Positions 1-11,555 of a DNA stretch of 45,306 nucleotides are shown here, in pieces. Origin of the DNA: Yoonia sp. Its GTDB lineage: Bacteria; Pseudomonadota; Alphaproteobacteria; Rhodobacterales; Rhodobacteraceae. Under the pieces are notes generated by a model. The model saw only the letters and a program-made list of their open reading frames with translations, made no database searches and was not told the DNA's origin. The stretch covers positions 1 through 45,306 of the forward strand of contig JAQXEG010000028.1 in assembly GCA_029250945.1 (NCBI GenBank). Direction: 5' to 3'. The position numbers and the translations under genes are program-made. Positions within the stretch are counted from its first letter, which is position 1; the number at the start of each line of letters is the position of its first letter.

Positions 1-1808
1 TAGGGTTTGCTGTCGGCGATGCTGACCATTGTGCCGCGCAGGATTTTGCCTGAACGCGTTTTGGGCAGGCGGTTCACGACGCTGACCAGTTTGAACGCCG
101 CCACGGGGCCAATTTTTTCGCGCACTAGTTTGATGCATTCGGCCTGAATATCGGCGTCAGATTTTGCGGTGCCTGCGTTGGTGCACACAAAGCCCAGTGG
201 CAGTTGCCCCTTGAGCGTATCGCCTACGCCGATGACCGCGCATTCGGCCACATCGGGGTGACCGGCGAGGACCTCTTCCATAGCGCCGGTGGATAGACGG
301 TGGCCCGCGACGTTGATTACGTCATCGGTGCGCGCCATGATATAGAGATAGCCGTCATCGTCGACCATGCCCGCGTCACCGGTCTCATAATAACCGGGGA
401 ATGTGTTGAGATATGATTTTTCGAACCGTTCGCCCGCGTTCCAAAGCGTCGGCAATGTCCCTGGTGGCAGGGGCAGTTTGATCGCAATCGCGCCCAACTC
501 GCCCGCGGCAACGGGGTGGCCCGCGTCGTCAAGGATTTGCACGTCATAGCCAGGCATGGCGACTGTGGGGCTACCGATTTTGACGGGTAGGGCCTCGATC
601 CCTGCGGGGTTGCCCGCGATGGTGTAGCCGGTTTCGGTTTGCCACCAGTGGTCATAGACGGGCACGCCCATGACATTTTGCGCCCATTCGATTGTGTCCG
701 GATCGGCCCGTTCGCCCGCCAGATAAAGCGCGCGCAGGTGGCTGATGTCATAGTTTTTGATCAGCTCGCCCTTGGGGTCCTCGCGCTTGATCGCGCGAAA
801 CGCGGTGGGGGCGGTGAAAAAGGATTTCACGTCATGTTCTTCGATCACGCGCCAGAATGTGCCCGCGTCAGGGGTGCCGACGGGCTTGCCCTCGAACACG
901 ATTGTCGTGTTGCCGGTGATCAGCGGCCCGTAGCAGATGTAGGAATGCCCTACGACCCAGCCTACATCGGAGGCGGCCCAGAAAACTTCGCCCGGGTTGA
1001 CGTTATAGATGGATTTCATCGTCCAGTTCAGCGCCACAAGATGCCCTGCGGTGGGGCGGACCACGCCCTTGGGCGCGCCGGTGGTGCCGGATGTATAGAG
1101 GATATAGGCGGGGTGATCGCCTGAAACGGGGACGCAGTCGGCGGGGGTGACACCCTGCTGCACGTCATACCAATCGTAGTCGCGGTCAGGGGTCAGGTCA
1201 CATGGTCCTTGTTCGCGCTGCAAGATCACGGTGAAGTCGGGTTTGTGCGTTGCCAGCTCAATCGCGCCGTCGAGCAGCGGTTTATAGGCTACGATCCGCC
1301 CCGGTTCGACCCCGCAGGACCCCGCGATGATCGCCTTGGGTGTGGCGTCGTCGATCCGCACGGCCAGTTCATTGGCCGCAAACCCGCCGAACACAACCGA
1401 GTGGATTGCGCCGATCCGCGCGCAAGCCAGCATGGCGACAAGCGCCTGTGGCACCATCGGCATATAGATGATGACGCGGTCGCCTTTTGTGATGCCCTTG
1501 TCGCGCAGCGCCCCCGCGAGGGTGGCGGTCTGGGTTTGCAGTTCAGCGTAGCTGGTCTTGCCTTTGGTGCCGGTGATCGGGCTGTCGTAGATGATTGCGG
1601 TCTGGTCGCCCCGCCCGTTTTCCACGTGCCGGTCCACGGCGTTGTAACAGGTGTTGACCTGCGCATCGCTGTACCATTCGTAAAGCGGGGCGTTGTCGTC
1701 ATTGAGTGCGCGGGAGGGGGGTTTGACCCAGTCGATTGCGTTGGCTTGGTCCATCCAGAAAGCCTCTGGGTTGGATTTCCAGCTGTTATAGACGTCTTTG
1801 TAGGTCAT
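1..1808 (-). CDS. prpE: propionyl-CoA synthetase (PrpE-type AMP-forming ligase), 3' end cut by window
   Basis: AMP-forming acyl-CoA ligase of the acetyl/propionyl-CoA synthetase branch: propionate (or acetate) + ATP + CoA to acyl-CoA + AMP + PPi, in the cytoplasm. Read from the minus strand, the frame opens with MTYKDVYNSWKSNPEAFW, typical of the N-terminal ACS domain, and stays open to the window edge (about 602 residues; the family is about 630, so only the last ~30 are missing). The P-loop YTSGTTGAPKG lies near residues 232-242. The C-terminal motif PKTRSGKILR carries Lys588, the lysine needed for adenylation and in this family the target of regulatory acetylation. GGAGGGG precedes the ATG. 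No prpBCD or propionyl-CoA carboxylase gene is visible. The PrpE rather than AcsA call is from overall pattern; acetyl-CoA synthetase is the main alternative. Confidence 0.85.
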   Translation of the reverse strand, partial: MTYKDVYNSWKSNPEAFWMDQANAIDWVKPPSRALNDDNAPLYEWYSDAQVNTCYNAVDRHVENGRGDQTAIIYDSPITGTKGKTSYAELQTQTATLAGALRDKGITKGDRVIIYMPMVPQALVAMLACARIGAIHSVVFGGFAANELAVRIDDATPKAIIAGSCGVEPGRIVAYKPLLDGAIELATHKPDFTVILQREQGPCDLTPDRDYDWYDVQQGVTPADCVPVSGDHPAYILYTSGTTGAPKGVVRPTAGHLVALNWTMKSIYNVNPGEVFWAASDVGWVVGHSYICYGPLITGNTTIVFEGKPVGTPDAGTFWRVIEEHDVKSFFTAPTAFRAIKREDPKGELIKNYDISHLRALYLAGERADPDTIEWAQNVMGVPVYDHWWQTETGYTIAGNPAGIEALPVKIGSPTVAMPGYDVQILDDAGHPVAAGELGAIAIKLPLPPGTLPTLWNAGERFEKSYLNTFPGYYETGDAGMVDDDGYLYIMARTDDVINVAGHRLSTGAMEEVLAGHPDVAECAVIGVGDTLKGQLPLGFVCTNAGTAKSDADIQAECIKLVREKIGPVAAFKLVSVVNRLPKTRSGKILRGTMVSIADSKP

Positions 1809-1822
1809 TTTGGCCCCTCCCG

Positions 1823-1838
1823 CATGTGTTGTCACATG
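1823..1838. promoter_or_regulatory. inverted repeat upstream of prpE
   Basis: CATGTG-TTGT-CACATG, two perfect 6-bp arms, ends about 14 bp before the prpE start codon. It could be an operator or a short mRNA stem over the leader. No regulator is encoded next to it, so the role is a guess. Confidence 0.3.
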
Positions 1839-1917
1839 TGTAGAGGACGGATTTGTCTGCGGGCAAGCGTGGTTGCGCCAACATGGGGGCGTAAAGTGAA
1901 TTTATTTACAAACGGGG

Positions 1918-1954
1918 GCCGCCCTGTCGGGCGGCTTGGAGGCGCTGCCTCCAA
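1918..1954 (-). terminator. tandem hairpins downstream of maeB
   Basis: Two adjacent perfect stems: 7 bp (1918-1924 with 1929-1935, 4-nt loop) and 8 bp (1936-1943 with 1947-1954, 3-nt loop). They lie 30 bp past the maeB stop in its direction of transcription, before the prpE leader. There is no clear U-tract, so this may be a weak terminator or an mRNA-stabilising structure. The flanking GAGATATTTGGGG resembles a short intergenic motif seen again near 20524 and 29097. Confidence 0.5.
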
Positions 1955-1983
1955 ACGTCCGAGATATTTGGGGCAACTAGAGG

Positions 1984-4263
<2,280 letters not shown>

Positions 4264-4280
4264 CGCAATTCTCCACCTAA

Positions 4281-4298
4281 TAGTTTAACGTTAAACTA
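4281..4298. promoter_or_regulatory. 18-bp perfect palindrome between maeB and the VOC-cupin gene
   Basis: TAGTTTAACGTTAAACTA is identical to its reverse complement over all 18 bases. It lies 17 bp before the maeB ATG and about 90 bp before the divergent VOC-cupin ATG. Size and symmetry suit an operator for a dimeric MarR- or TetR-type repressor, but no such regulator is encoded nearby. Its closeness to the maeB start suggests that bound protein would block maeB initiation or elongation. Regulator unknown. Confidence 0.6.
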
Positions 4299-4388
4299 TC
4301 TATTTCACCCAAGGGCAAGTCCCTTGTGATATTACACCTAGCTTGTCTATACTTGCAAATGATGAACGGGCGGACCAGGCTACGGATT

Positions 4389-5486
4389 ATGACAGATACG
4401 CATGATATGCGCGCCGAAGTGCGCCTGCCGACGACCGACCTGCGGGCGGATCTGGGGTTTTTCACAAAAACGCTGGGGATGCGGATGGATATGATCTATC
4501 CGGCGGATGATCCGGCCGTGGCGGTGTTTACGGGCCATGGGCTGCGTGTGCGGCTGGAGGCATCTGATGATGCGCCCGCGCTGATCCGGATTATGACCGA
4601 TGACACAGGGTTTGCGGATGGCGCGCAGATGCTGACATCGCCCGGCGGGACGAGTGTTGAGATTGCCCCGTTGAACCCGCCGTTGGAACTGCCTGAGACG
4701 GACCACGCGTTTGTCGTGCGCCGCCTTGCGGACCAAGCGCCATGGGTCATCGGGCGGGCGGGGATGCAATATCGCGACCTGATCCCCACGCGGTTGGGCG
4801 GGTCGATCATCGCGAGCCATATTCGTATTCCCGATGGCGGCCCTGTGCCAGATATGGTGCATTTTCACCGCGTCGGGTTCCAGCTGATCTATTGTTATCG
4901 TGGCTGGGTCGATGTGGTGTACGAGGATCAGGGCGGGCCGATCCGCCTGCATGCAGGTGATTGTTTTATCCAGCCGCCCGAAATTCGCCACCGCGTGTTA
5001 GAGGCATCCGATGGCATTGAGGTGATCGAAATTGGCGTGCCCGCCGAACATATCACCGAGATTGATCATGACATGACCTTGCCAACCCCGCACCATCGCC
5101 CAGACCGCGAATGGGACGGGCAGAGGTTTGTGCATAATGTGGGTGCTGATGCCGCGTGGACGCCGAACCGCGCGGGGTTTGAGGCCCGCGATACCACGAT
5201 CGCCGCCAACACAAAGGCGGTGGCAGGCGTACAGGTTTTGCGCCGTGGACACGGTGCGTCGGAATGGTCCGCCCATGACGCCGATATCCATTTCACCTTT
5301 GTCCTAGAAGGGCAGATGACTCTGATGGGCGAGGGCAAGGCCCCCTATGTGCTGTCTGCTGGCGATGCGTTTGTGATCCCGCCGGGGATGGCCACGTGTT
5401 ATGCCGATCCAAGCGATGATGTTGAGCTGCTAGAGGTATCCTTGCCCGGTCTTTTTCAGCTCACACCGGTCCTTGTGAAATCCTGA
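4389..5486 (+). CDS. VOC domain-double cupin fusion protein of unknown function
   Basis: 365 residues, no signal peptide, so cytoplasmic. Three parts are visible: a vicinal-oxygen-chelate (glyoxalase-like) domain at about 8-95 (TTDLRADLGFFTKTLG, then GGTSVEIAP); a first cupin at about 140-220 with HFHRVGFQ and AGDCFIQPPEIRH, giving possible metal ligands His158, His160, Gln165 and His201; and a second cupin at about 275-355 (HDADIHFTFVLEG, AGDAFVIPPGMATC) in which Cys337 replaces the usual last histidine. The VOC part has Arg where the first metal ligand is usually found, so metal binding probably rests with cupin 1. The frame is open 63 nt further upstream, but MTDTHDM is where the VOC fold begins. 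It diverges from maeB across a palindrome and lies 36 bp before cdd. Substrate unknown; dioxygenase, isomerase or lyase are all possible. Confidence 0.75.
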   Translation: MTDTHDMRAEVRLPTTDLRADLGFFTKTLGMRMDMIYPADDPAVAVFTGHGLRVRLEASDDAPALIRIMTDDTGFADGAQMLTSPGGTSVEIAPLNPPLELPETDHAFVVRRLADQAPWVIGRAGMQYRDLIPTRLGGSIIASHIRIPDGGPVPDMVHFHRVGFQLIYCYRGWVDVVYEDQGGPIRLHAGDCFIQPPEIRHRVLEASDGIEVIEIGVPAEHITEIDHDMTLPTPHHRPDREWDGQRFVHNVGADAAWTPNRAGFEARDTTIAANTKAVAGVQVLRRGHGASEWSAHDADIHFTFVLEGQMTLMGEGKAPYVLSAGDAFVIPPGMATCYADPSDDVELLEVSLPGLFQLTPVLVKS

Positions 5487-5522
5487 CCGGTTGGTAAAAT
5501 AACCTGATGAAAAGGAGCACCC

Positions 5523-5915
5523 ATGACTCTCATTGAACAGGCGCGCGCTGTGCGCGAAAACGCCCACGCCCCCTATTCGAAATTCAAGGTGGGTGCTGCG
5601 GTGCAGGCCGCGTCGGGCGCGGTCTATGTCGGGTGCAACGTGGAAAACGTGGCCTATCCTGAAGGCACCTGTGCGGAGGCGGGCGCGATTGCCGCGATGG
5701 TCGCAGCGGGCGAGACGCAAATCGCATCGGTCGCCGTGATCGCTGACAGCCCGACGCCCGTCACGCCCTGTGGCGGTTGCCGTCAAAAGATCGCGGAATT
5801 TGCGGGCGGGGATGTTGTTGTCACGCTGGCCACGACGGATGGCACGGTGTTGGACACCTCTGTTTCGGCCTTGTTGCCCGGCAGCTTTGACGCCGATTAC
5901 ATGAGCCGCGTCTAA
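5523..5915 (+). CDS. cdd: cytidine deaminase
   Basis: Hydrolytic deamination of cytidine and deoxycytidine to uridine and deoxyuridine, first step of pyrimidine nucleoside salvage. 130 residues, the size of the short homotetrameric class. Zinc site: Cys50 in CAEAGAI with the proton-shuttling Glu52, and Cys83/Cys86 in PCGGCRQ. The substrate-binding segment APYSKFKVGAA is at 16-26. AAAGGAG stands 6 bp before the ATG. First gene of a five-gene salvage operon; the next gene starts 3 bp after its stop. Confidence 0.96.
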   Translation: MTLIEQARAVRENAHAPYSKFKVGAAVQAASGAVYVGCNVENVAYPEGTCAEAGAIAAMVAAGETQIASVAVIADSPTPVTPCGGCRQKIAEFAGGDVVVTLATTDGTVLDTSVSALLPGSFDADYMSRV

Positions 5916-5918
5916 CAT

Positions 5919-7214
5919 ATGGATGCCCGCAGCATTATCGCCAAAATCCGCGCCAAAGGTGCGCCCAGCGACGCCGAATTAGCATGGTTCACCAATGGGT
6001 TGGCGACGGGTGCGGTGTCGGATGCGCAGGCGGGTGCCTTTGCCATGGCGGTCTGTCTGAACGGGTTGTCGGACGCGGGCCGTGTGGCGTTAACATGCGG
6101 GATGCGCGACAGCGGGGACGTGCTGAAATGGGATTTGGACGGGCCTGTGTTGGATAAGCATTCGACGGGCGGCGTTGGCGATCCGGTGTCGTTGATTCTT
6201 GCGCCGATGCTGGCGGCCTGCGGGGTATTTGTGCCGATGATTTCGGGCCGTGGCCTTGGGCATACGGGCGGCACACTGGACAAGTTGGAGGCCATTCCAG
6301 GCGTGCGCACTGACGTGTCGGAGGCGCGATTGCGCCGGATTGTCGCCGATCACGGCTGTGCAATTGTGGGGGCAACGGGGGCCATCGCGCCCGCCGACAA
6401 GCGGCTTTATGCGATCCGCGATGTGACAGCAACGGTGGAAAGCACCGACCTGATCACAGCGTCGATTTTATCCAAGAAGCTGGCCGCAGGTTTGGACGGG
6501 CTGGTGTTGGATGTGAAGATAGGATCGGGCGCGTTTATGAAAACGCAGGCCGAGGCCGAAACGCTGGCACGCGCGCTGGTCGATGTGGCCAACGGCGCGG
6601 GGTGCCCGACGGCAGCGTTGATCACGGATATGGACCAGCCGCTCGCGCCAGCGCTGGGCAACGCGGTCGAGGTTGCGGCCTGTATGGAGGTGCTTTCGGG
6701 CAATCGTGACGCAGCGCCGAGATTGTACGATCTGACGGTCACGCTGGGCGCGCAAGTTTTGGCGCTACACGGTGAGGCGAACGCCGAAGCGCGGCTAAAG
6801 AATGCGATCTCGTCCGGGCAGGCGACGACCCATTTTGCGGGCATGATCGCTGCGATGGGCGGGCCGCCTGATATGGCTGAGGACTGGCGCACGCATCTGC
6901 CAGCCGCACCAGTCGTGGGCGATATCATGGCCCTGCACGCGGGTGTCGTGACCGCGATAGATGGGGAGGCATTGGGCCTTGCCGTGGTGGCTTTGGGCGG
7001 TGGCCGCAAGGTTGAAAGCGATAGTATAAACCCTGCCGTCGGGCTGACAAATATGGTGTGTTTGGGCGAAAAAGTTGCGCAAAACCAACCGCTGTGCATG
7101 GTGCACGCCGCGTCAGAGGATGCGGCCCAAGCGGCTGCGGTTGCCGTGCAGAACGCGGTGACAATCGGGCGTGGCGCGGACATCGCACCACTGATCCGCA
7201 AAGAGGTGTCCTGA
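5919..7214 (+). CDS. deoA: thymidine phosphorylase
   Basis: Phosphorolysis of thymidine or deoxyuridine to the base and 2-deoxyribose-1-phosphate. 431 residues, normal for bacterial DeoA. DKHSTGGVGD at 79-88 is the phosphate-binding loop and SGRGLGHTGGTLDKLE at 109-124 is the family signature. The SKKLAAGLDGLVLDVKIGSGAF segment is that of pyrimidine nucleoside phosphorylases. The deoxyribose-1-phosphate is used by the next gene, deoB. Its stop overlaps the deoB start (TGATG), implying translational coupling. Confidence 0.95.
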   Translation: MDARSIIAKIRAKGAPSDAELAWFTNGLATGAVSDAQAGAFAMAVCLNGLSDAGRVALTCGMRDSGDVLKWDLDGPVLDKHSTGGVGDPVSLILAPMLAACGVFVPMISGRGLGHTGGTLDKLEAIPGVRTDVSEARLRRIVADHGCAIVGATGAIAPADKRLYAIRDVTATVESTDLITASILSKKLAAGLDGLVLDVKIGSGAFMKTQAEAETLARALVDVANGAGCPTAALITDMDQPLAPALGNAVEVAACMEVLSGNRDAAPRLYDLTVTLGAQVLALHGEANAEARLKNAISSGQATTHFAGMIAAMGGPPDMAEDWRTHLPAAPVVGDIMALHAGVVTAIDGEALGLAVVALGGGRKVESDSINPAVGLTNMVCLGEKVAQNQPLCMVHAASEDAAQAAAVAVQNAVTIGRGADIAPLIRKEVS

Positions 7215-8407
7215 TGGGCCGAGCGTTTCTGACTGTGATCGACAGCGTTGGTATTGGTGGTGCGCCGGACGCGGATCAATTCTATAACGGGGGTGTGCCG
7301 GACACGGGGGCCAACACGCTGGGGCATATCGCGCAGGCGCGGGAAAATGCAGGTACGCCGTTGCAGGTCGGCACCTTGGACGAACTTGGACTGGGTGCGG
7401 CGGTGACGCTGGCGTCGGGCATGGTTGCACCAGGTTTGGACGCCGTGCCGGCGGGTGCGTGGGGGGCTGCGGCAGAGGTGTCGATGGGCAAGGACACGCC
7501 ATCGGGCCACTGGGAATTGGCGGGCGTGCCGGTGCCGTGGGACTGGCATATTTTCCCCAATGAAACCCCCGCATTTCCCCCCGAAGTCATGGCCGCAATC
7601 GCGCAGGCCGCGGGCACGGATGGCAGCCTGTGCAATGGATATGCGTCAGGCACGGATGTGATCGACCGCTTTGGCGCGGAGCATATGAAAACGGGGTGGC
7701 CGATTTGTTATACGTCCGTTGACTCCGTGCTTCAGATTGCGGCGCATGAGGGGACGTTTGGGCGTGACCGATTGCTAAAGTTGTGTGCCGATCTTGCGCC
7801 GATGCTGCATGACATGAAGCTTGGGCGCGTAATTGCGCGGCCCTTTGTGGGCGATGTGGATACGGGTTTTGAGCGTACGGAATACCGTCGCGATTTCGCG
7901 ATTGCGCCACCGGCGGATACGATCTGTGACATGGCGCATCAGGCCGGTCACCGCGTGGAAGCGATTGGAAAGATTGGTGATATCTTTTCTATGCGGGGGA
8001 TCGATGCGGTCTATAAGGGGCGTGACGCGGCCCTTATGGACCATCTGCACGACCGGGTGAACAATGCGCCCGACGGCACGTTTGTTTTTGCCAATTTTGT
8101 CGAGTTTGATAGCCTTTATGGCCATCGACGTGACGTTGCTGGGTACGCTGCCCATCTTGAATGGTTTAATGCTGAACTATCTAAGGTCTTGCTGCAGCTT
8201 AATGCCGACGATCTGTTGATTGTCACCGCGGACCACGGCAATGACCCGACGTGGATCGGCACCGATCACACCCGCGAACGTGTGCCCGTATTGGTGCATG
8301 GGATTGGACCCCGAGCACTGGGGCTGATTGCATTTGGTGATGTCGGCGCGAGCGTTGCGGCCCACCTGAAATTTCCGTTTACTGGTGAAGGACGCAGTTT
8401 TCTATGA
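7214..8407 (+). CDS. deoB: phosphopentomutase
   Basis: Interconverts (deoxy)ribose-1-phosphate and 5-phosphate, linking nucleoside phosphorolysis to central metabolism. 397 residues, alkaline-phosphatase superfamily. Asp10 (FLTVIDSVGIGGAPD) and the VTADHGNDPTW motif supply manganese ligands; Thr95 in GKDTPSGHWE is the residue phosphorylated in characterised enzymes. The frame is open for 52 codons upstream, inside deoA, but the conserved N-terminus MGRAFLTVID and the TGATG overlap fix the start here. It ends in an ATGA overlap with add. Confidence 0.95.
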   Translation: MGRAFLTVIDSVGIGGAPDADQFYNGGVPDTGANTLGHIAQARENAGTPLQVGTLDELGLGAAVTLASGMVAPGLDAVPAGAWGAAAEVSMGKDTPSGHWELAGVPVPWDWHIFPNETPAFPPEVMAAIAQAAGTDGSLCNGYASGTDVIDRFGAEHMKTGWPICYTSVDSVLQIAAHEGTFGRDRLLKLCADLAPMLHDMKLGRVIARPFVGDVDTGFERTEYRRDFAIAPPADTICDMAHQAGHRVEAIGKIGDIFSMRGIDAVYKGRDAALMDHLHDRVNNAPDGTFVFANFVEFDSLYGHRRDVAGYAAHLEWFNAELSKVLLQLNADDLLIVTADHGNDPTWIGTDHTRERVPVLVHGIGPRALGLIAFGDVGASVAAHLKFPFTGEGRSFL

Positions 8408-9393
8408 CCTATAAATCCATGCCCAAGGTGGAAATTCACCACCATATCGAAGGGGCCGCCCCGCCAAAGTTCATCGCAGGTCTGGCGCTTGAAAAGGGTA
8501 TTGATATCAGTAAGATATTTGATGCCGATGGAGGGTATGCCTATGACGGGTTCGGTGAATTTTTGGCAACATATGAGGCGGCTTGCACCCCATTGACCGG
8601 CCCGCAGGAATTTTACCGCCTGACCCAAGCGATCCTTGCGGAAGCGGCGGAACACGGTGTGGTTTACCTTGAGACGTTTATATCGCCGGATTTCTGCGGG
8701 GGTGGTGATGTGGCCGCTTGGCGTGACTATTTGGCGGCGATTGAACAGGCTGCCGCCGAGGCGGAGCACGACGCGGGCATCACATTGCGCGGGATCGTGA
8801 CAGCCGTGCGCCATTTCGACCCTGACCAAGCGAACCTGGCGGCGAAATGCGCAACTGAGACAGCGGGCGATTTCATCACCGGCTTTGGCATGGGCGGGGC
8901 GGAGACGCATTTGCGCCCTGCCGACTTTGCCTATGCGTTCGACATGGCGCGCGAGGCGGGGTTGCAGCTGACCTGCCACGCGGGCGAATGGGGCGGGGCC
9001 GCGATGGTGGCCGAAACGATCCGCGATCTTGGCGTGACCCGCATTGGCCACGGCATTCACGTTATGCAGGACCCCAATTTGGTGGCCGAGGCCGTGGAAA
9101 AGGGCATCGTGTTTGAGGTTTGCCCGGGGTCCAACGTGTCGCTTGGCGCGGTGACAGGCTGGAACGCGCATCCGATTGCGAAAATGCGGGATGCGGGGTT
9201 GAAGGTGACGGTGTCGACGGATGACCCGCCGTTCTTTCACACCGACATGACCCGCGAATTTACGTTGCTAAATCGGACCTTTGACTGGGACGTGGTGGAT
9301 TTTTCGGCGCTGAACAAAACGGCCATGGAGGCCGCGTTTTGCGATGACGCAACCCGTGCGAAAATAGCCGAGAAACTAGGGGATGCCCAATGA
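8404..9393 (+). CDS. add: adenosine deaminase
   Basis: Deaminates adenosine and deoxyadenosine to inosine and deoxyinosine. 329 residues with the full metal-dependent amidohydrolase set: His12 and His14 (HxH at the end of strand 1), CHAGEW with His192 and catalytic Glu195, GHGIHV with His216, and STDD with Asp273/Asp274. It adds purine input to the deo pathway. 4-bp ATGA overlaps at both ends indicate coupled translation with deoB and upp. An adenine deaminase-like specificity is a less likely alternative. Confidence 0.93.
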   Translation: MTYKSMPKVEIHHHIEGAAPPKFIAGLALEKGIDISKIFDADGGYAYDGFGEFLATYEAACTPLTGPQEFYRLTQAILAEAAEHGVVYLETFISPDFCGGGDVAAWRDYLAAIEQAAAEAEHDAGITLRGIVTAVRHFDPDQANLAAKCATETAGDFITGFGMGGAETHLRPADFAYAFDMAREAGLQLTCHAGEWGGAAMVAETIRDLGVTRIGHGIHVMQDPNLVAEAVEKGIVFEVCPGSNVSLGAVTGWNAHPIAKMRDAGLKVTVSTDDPPFFHTDMTREFTLLNRTFDWDVVDFSALNKTAMEAAFCDDATRAKIAEKLGDAQ

Positions 9394-10022
9394 CCGAACA
9401 CCTGATCCACGTTGACCATCCGCTTGTGCAGCACAAGCTGTCGATCATGCGCGACAAGGCGACATCAACAGCAGAATTTCGGCAGCTTCTGCGCGAGATT
9501 AGCCAGCTTTTGGCCTATGAAGTGACGCGCAACCTTCCGATGACCACACGCCGGATTGAGACCCCGATGGAGCCGATGGATGCGCCTGTGCTGGATGGCA
9601 AGAAGCTAGCGCTTGTGTCGATTTTGCGGGCGGGTAACGGGTTGCTGGACGGGATATTAGAGCTGATCCCGTCCGCGCGGGTCGGCTTTGTCGGGCTTTA
9701 CCGTGATGAGGAAACGCTCAAACCCGTAGAATATTATTTCAAGGTGCCGGACGCGTTGGCCGACCGTCTGGTGATCACGGTTGATCCGATGTTGGCCACG
9801 GGCAATTCATCTGTGGCCGCGATTGACCGGTTGAAACAGGCAGGGGCCATGAATATCCGGTTTCTGTGCCTGTTGGCGTCGCCCGAGGGGATCGCACGCA
9901 TGAAAGAGGCCCATCCAGACGTGCCGATTGTCACCGCCGCAGTGGATAGCCACTTAAACGACGCTGGATATATTGTTCCCGGGCTAGGGGATGCGGGTGA
10001 CCGCATGTTTGGCACAAAATAG
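9390..10022 (+). CDS. upp: uracil phosphoribosyltransferase
   Basis: Converts uracil plus PRPP to UMP, recovering the base released upstream in the pathway. 210 residues, normal length. The PRPP loop [10 protein letters not shown] is at 131-140, preceded by [12 protein letters not shown] and followed by the C-terminal [13 protein letters not shown] signature that binds uracil. Last gene of the cdd-deoA-deoB-add-upp operon; a weak hairpin with a short T-run follows. Confidence 0.96.
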   Translation: MTEHLIHVDHPLVQHKLSIMRDKATSTAEFRQLLREISQLLAYEVTRNLPMTTRRIETPMEPMDAPVLDGKKLALVSILRAGNGLLDGILELIPSARVGFVGLYRDEETLKPVEYYFKVPDALADRLVITVDPMLATGNSSVAAIDRLKQAGAMNIRFLCLLASPEGIARMKEAHPDVPIVTAAVDSHLNDAGYIVPGLGDAGDRMFGTK

Positions 10023-10049
10023 GCAGTGAATTGGTCGAAAATTCGGAAC

Positions 10050-10075
10050 AATCGCATTACAAAATTGTGATTTTT
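10050..10075 (+). terminator. weak terminator-like hairpin after upp
   Basis: A 7-bp stem with one G-U pair (10050-10056 with 10066-10072), a 9-nt loop, then a short T-run, 28 bp after the upp stop. AT-rich and weak; a candidate end for the nucleoside operon. Confidence 0.35.
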
Positions 10076-10109
10076 GGGCATCTTTCCACAATATCTTGTG
10101 GGGGCGTGC

Positions 10110-11498
10110 ATGAACTATCGTGGATTAATTAGTGCGGCGACTGTCGCGCTTATTCTGTCGGGCCAAATGGCGCAGGCGCAATCGTCTGGTGTTCTGGCTG
10201 ATTTTCCACCGTCCTCATTCAACAGTAATCAGTTCGTGGATAGCGCAGGTTGTGCGTTTATTCGTGCTGGCGTTGGCGGTGCTGTGACGTAGGTGCCGCG
10301 TGTGGATCGCCGCCGCAATCAGTTGTGCAGCTTCCAACCAACATTCGCCGCCGCGGCCCCAGCCCGCGCGCCAGTTGTTGAGGCCCCAGCGCCTGTTGTG
10401 GCCGCAGCCCCAACACCTGCACCAGCGTGGCCTGCCCGCAATGTGGGCGCGCCCATTCAGACAGTCGCATCATTGCGGTCCACCCCAAGCCTTGTGCAGA
10501 TCCCAACGGCGAACACGCCCACTGCGCGTAGTCCACAGATTGTACGTAACGCGCCGGTCTTGGCCGCTGCCCCGGCACTAGCGCCCGTTGCCGCACCCGC
10601 GCCAGCGCCACGTCAAACACGCGGTGCATTTTGCGAAGGCCGCACTGGCCCGCAGCCGGGGTTCGTAAGCTCGAGCACTGGTCAGACTATTGATTGCGAT
10701 GGCGTTCGCACCGCGCCTGTTGTGCGCACGGCAGCTGTCGCTGATACGCCATTGCGCATGACCATGGCGCAGGTATGTGCGGAAATGCGCAGCACTGGCC
10801 GTCAGTTCGTGAACGCGCAAACGGGTGCCGCCGTGCGCTGTGGTCCGCAGACCCAATCGATTACCGCAGGTCCAGCGGCACCGTCAGGTCCGGTCGCACC
10901 GGCTGCGCCGACGATCACCGCACGCTGTACCGCGACTGCAAATTGCCCGGCGACGATCCTTGCCGTGGAAGGCCAAATGGTTCGTTGTGGCCCGCCGACG
11001 CTACCGATCAAAACGCGGTCGACTAAATTCACAAGCGACGCCCAAGTGGCCCGCAGCACGGTCAGCACATCAACTGCGCCATTGTTTGGCCCACCGCCTG
11101 TGCCCGGGTCTAACCCCGTTGGCGTATCCCAGCGTCAGGTTCTGCCTGTGCCAAAGGGCTATACCCGCGTGTGGTCCGACGGGCGCCACAACCCGAACCG
11201 TGGTTTGCCCCGCGCAACAGCGATCGAGGCCAGCCCCATTGTTGAGGGCCGCGTATCGACCCGCACGACCCATGTGACCACATCGCACCGTTGTGTGCAG
11301 GTTGGCACGTTTTCCAATGCGGCCAATGCCCGTGCGACGGGTCAGCGGTTCCTTGGGATGGGGCTTCCTGTCGGATTGACGACATCTTCGCGTGGCAGCG
11401 TGGTCCTGTTGGGCCCGTTCACCATCGCATTAGCATTGAACCGTGAGCTATCTGCCGCGCGTAAGGCCGGATTTGGCGACGCATTCCCACGGAACTAA
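10110..11498 (+). pseudogene. exported SPOR-domain protein interrupted by an in-frame amber codon
   Basis: The reading frame begins with a clear signal peptide (MNYRGLISAATVALILSG...MAQAQS) and the segment GCAFIRAGVGGAVT, meets TAG at 10290-10292, and continues in the same frame for 401 codons to 11498. The part after the stop starts VPRVDRRRNQLCSF, has a long Ala/Pro-rich linker (about 10340-10610), cysteine-containing repeats resembling FCEGRTGPQPGF, and a C-terminal SPOR domain (RCVQVGTFSNAANA...GPFTIALAL) that would bind denuded peptidoglycan glycan. The obvious reading is a Trp codon (TGG) changed to TAG in GGAVT-W-VPRV. Restart at the GTG right after the stop would give a protein without signal peptide, so periplasmic function is probably lost unless the amber codon is read through. 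Confidence 0.85.
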
Positions 11499-11511
11499 CC
11501 CCTCTCCTGGG

Positions 11512-11545
11512 AAAAGGCCCTGCAGGCGATCGCAGGGCCTTTTTT
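11512..11545. terminator. bidirectional rho-independent terminator
   Basis: Perfect 10-bp stem (11514-11523 with 11532-11541), 8-nt loop, T-run on the plus side and A-run on the other, placed between the converging SPOR gene (ends 11498) and the minus-strand gene ending at 11556. Suited to stop transcription from both sides. Confidence 0.85.
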
Positions 11546-11555
11546 GCGCGCGGGG

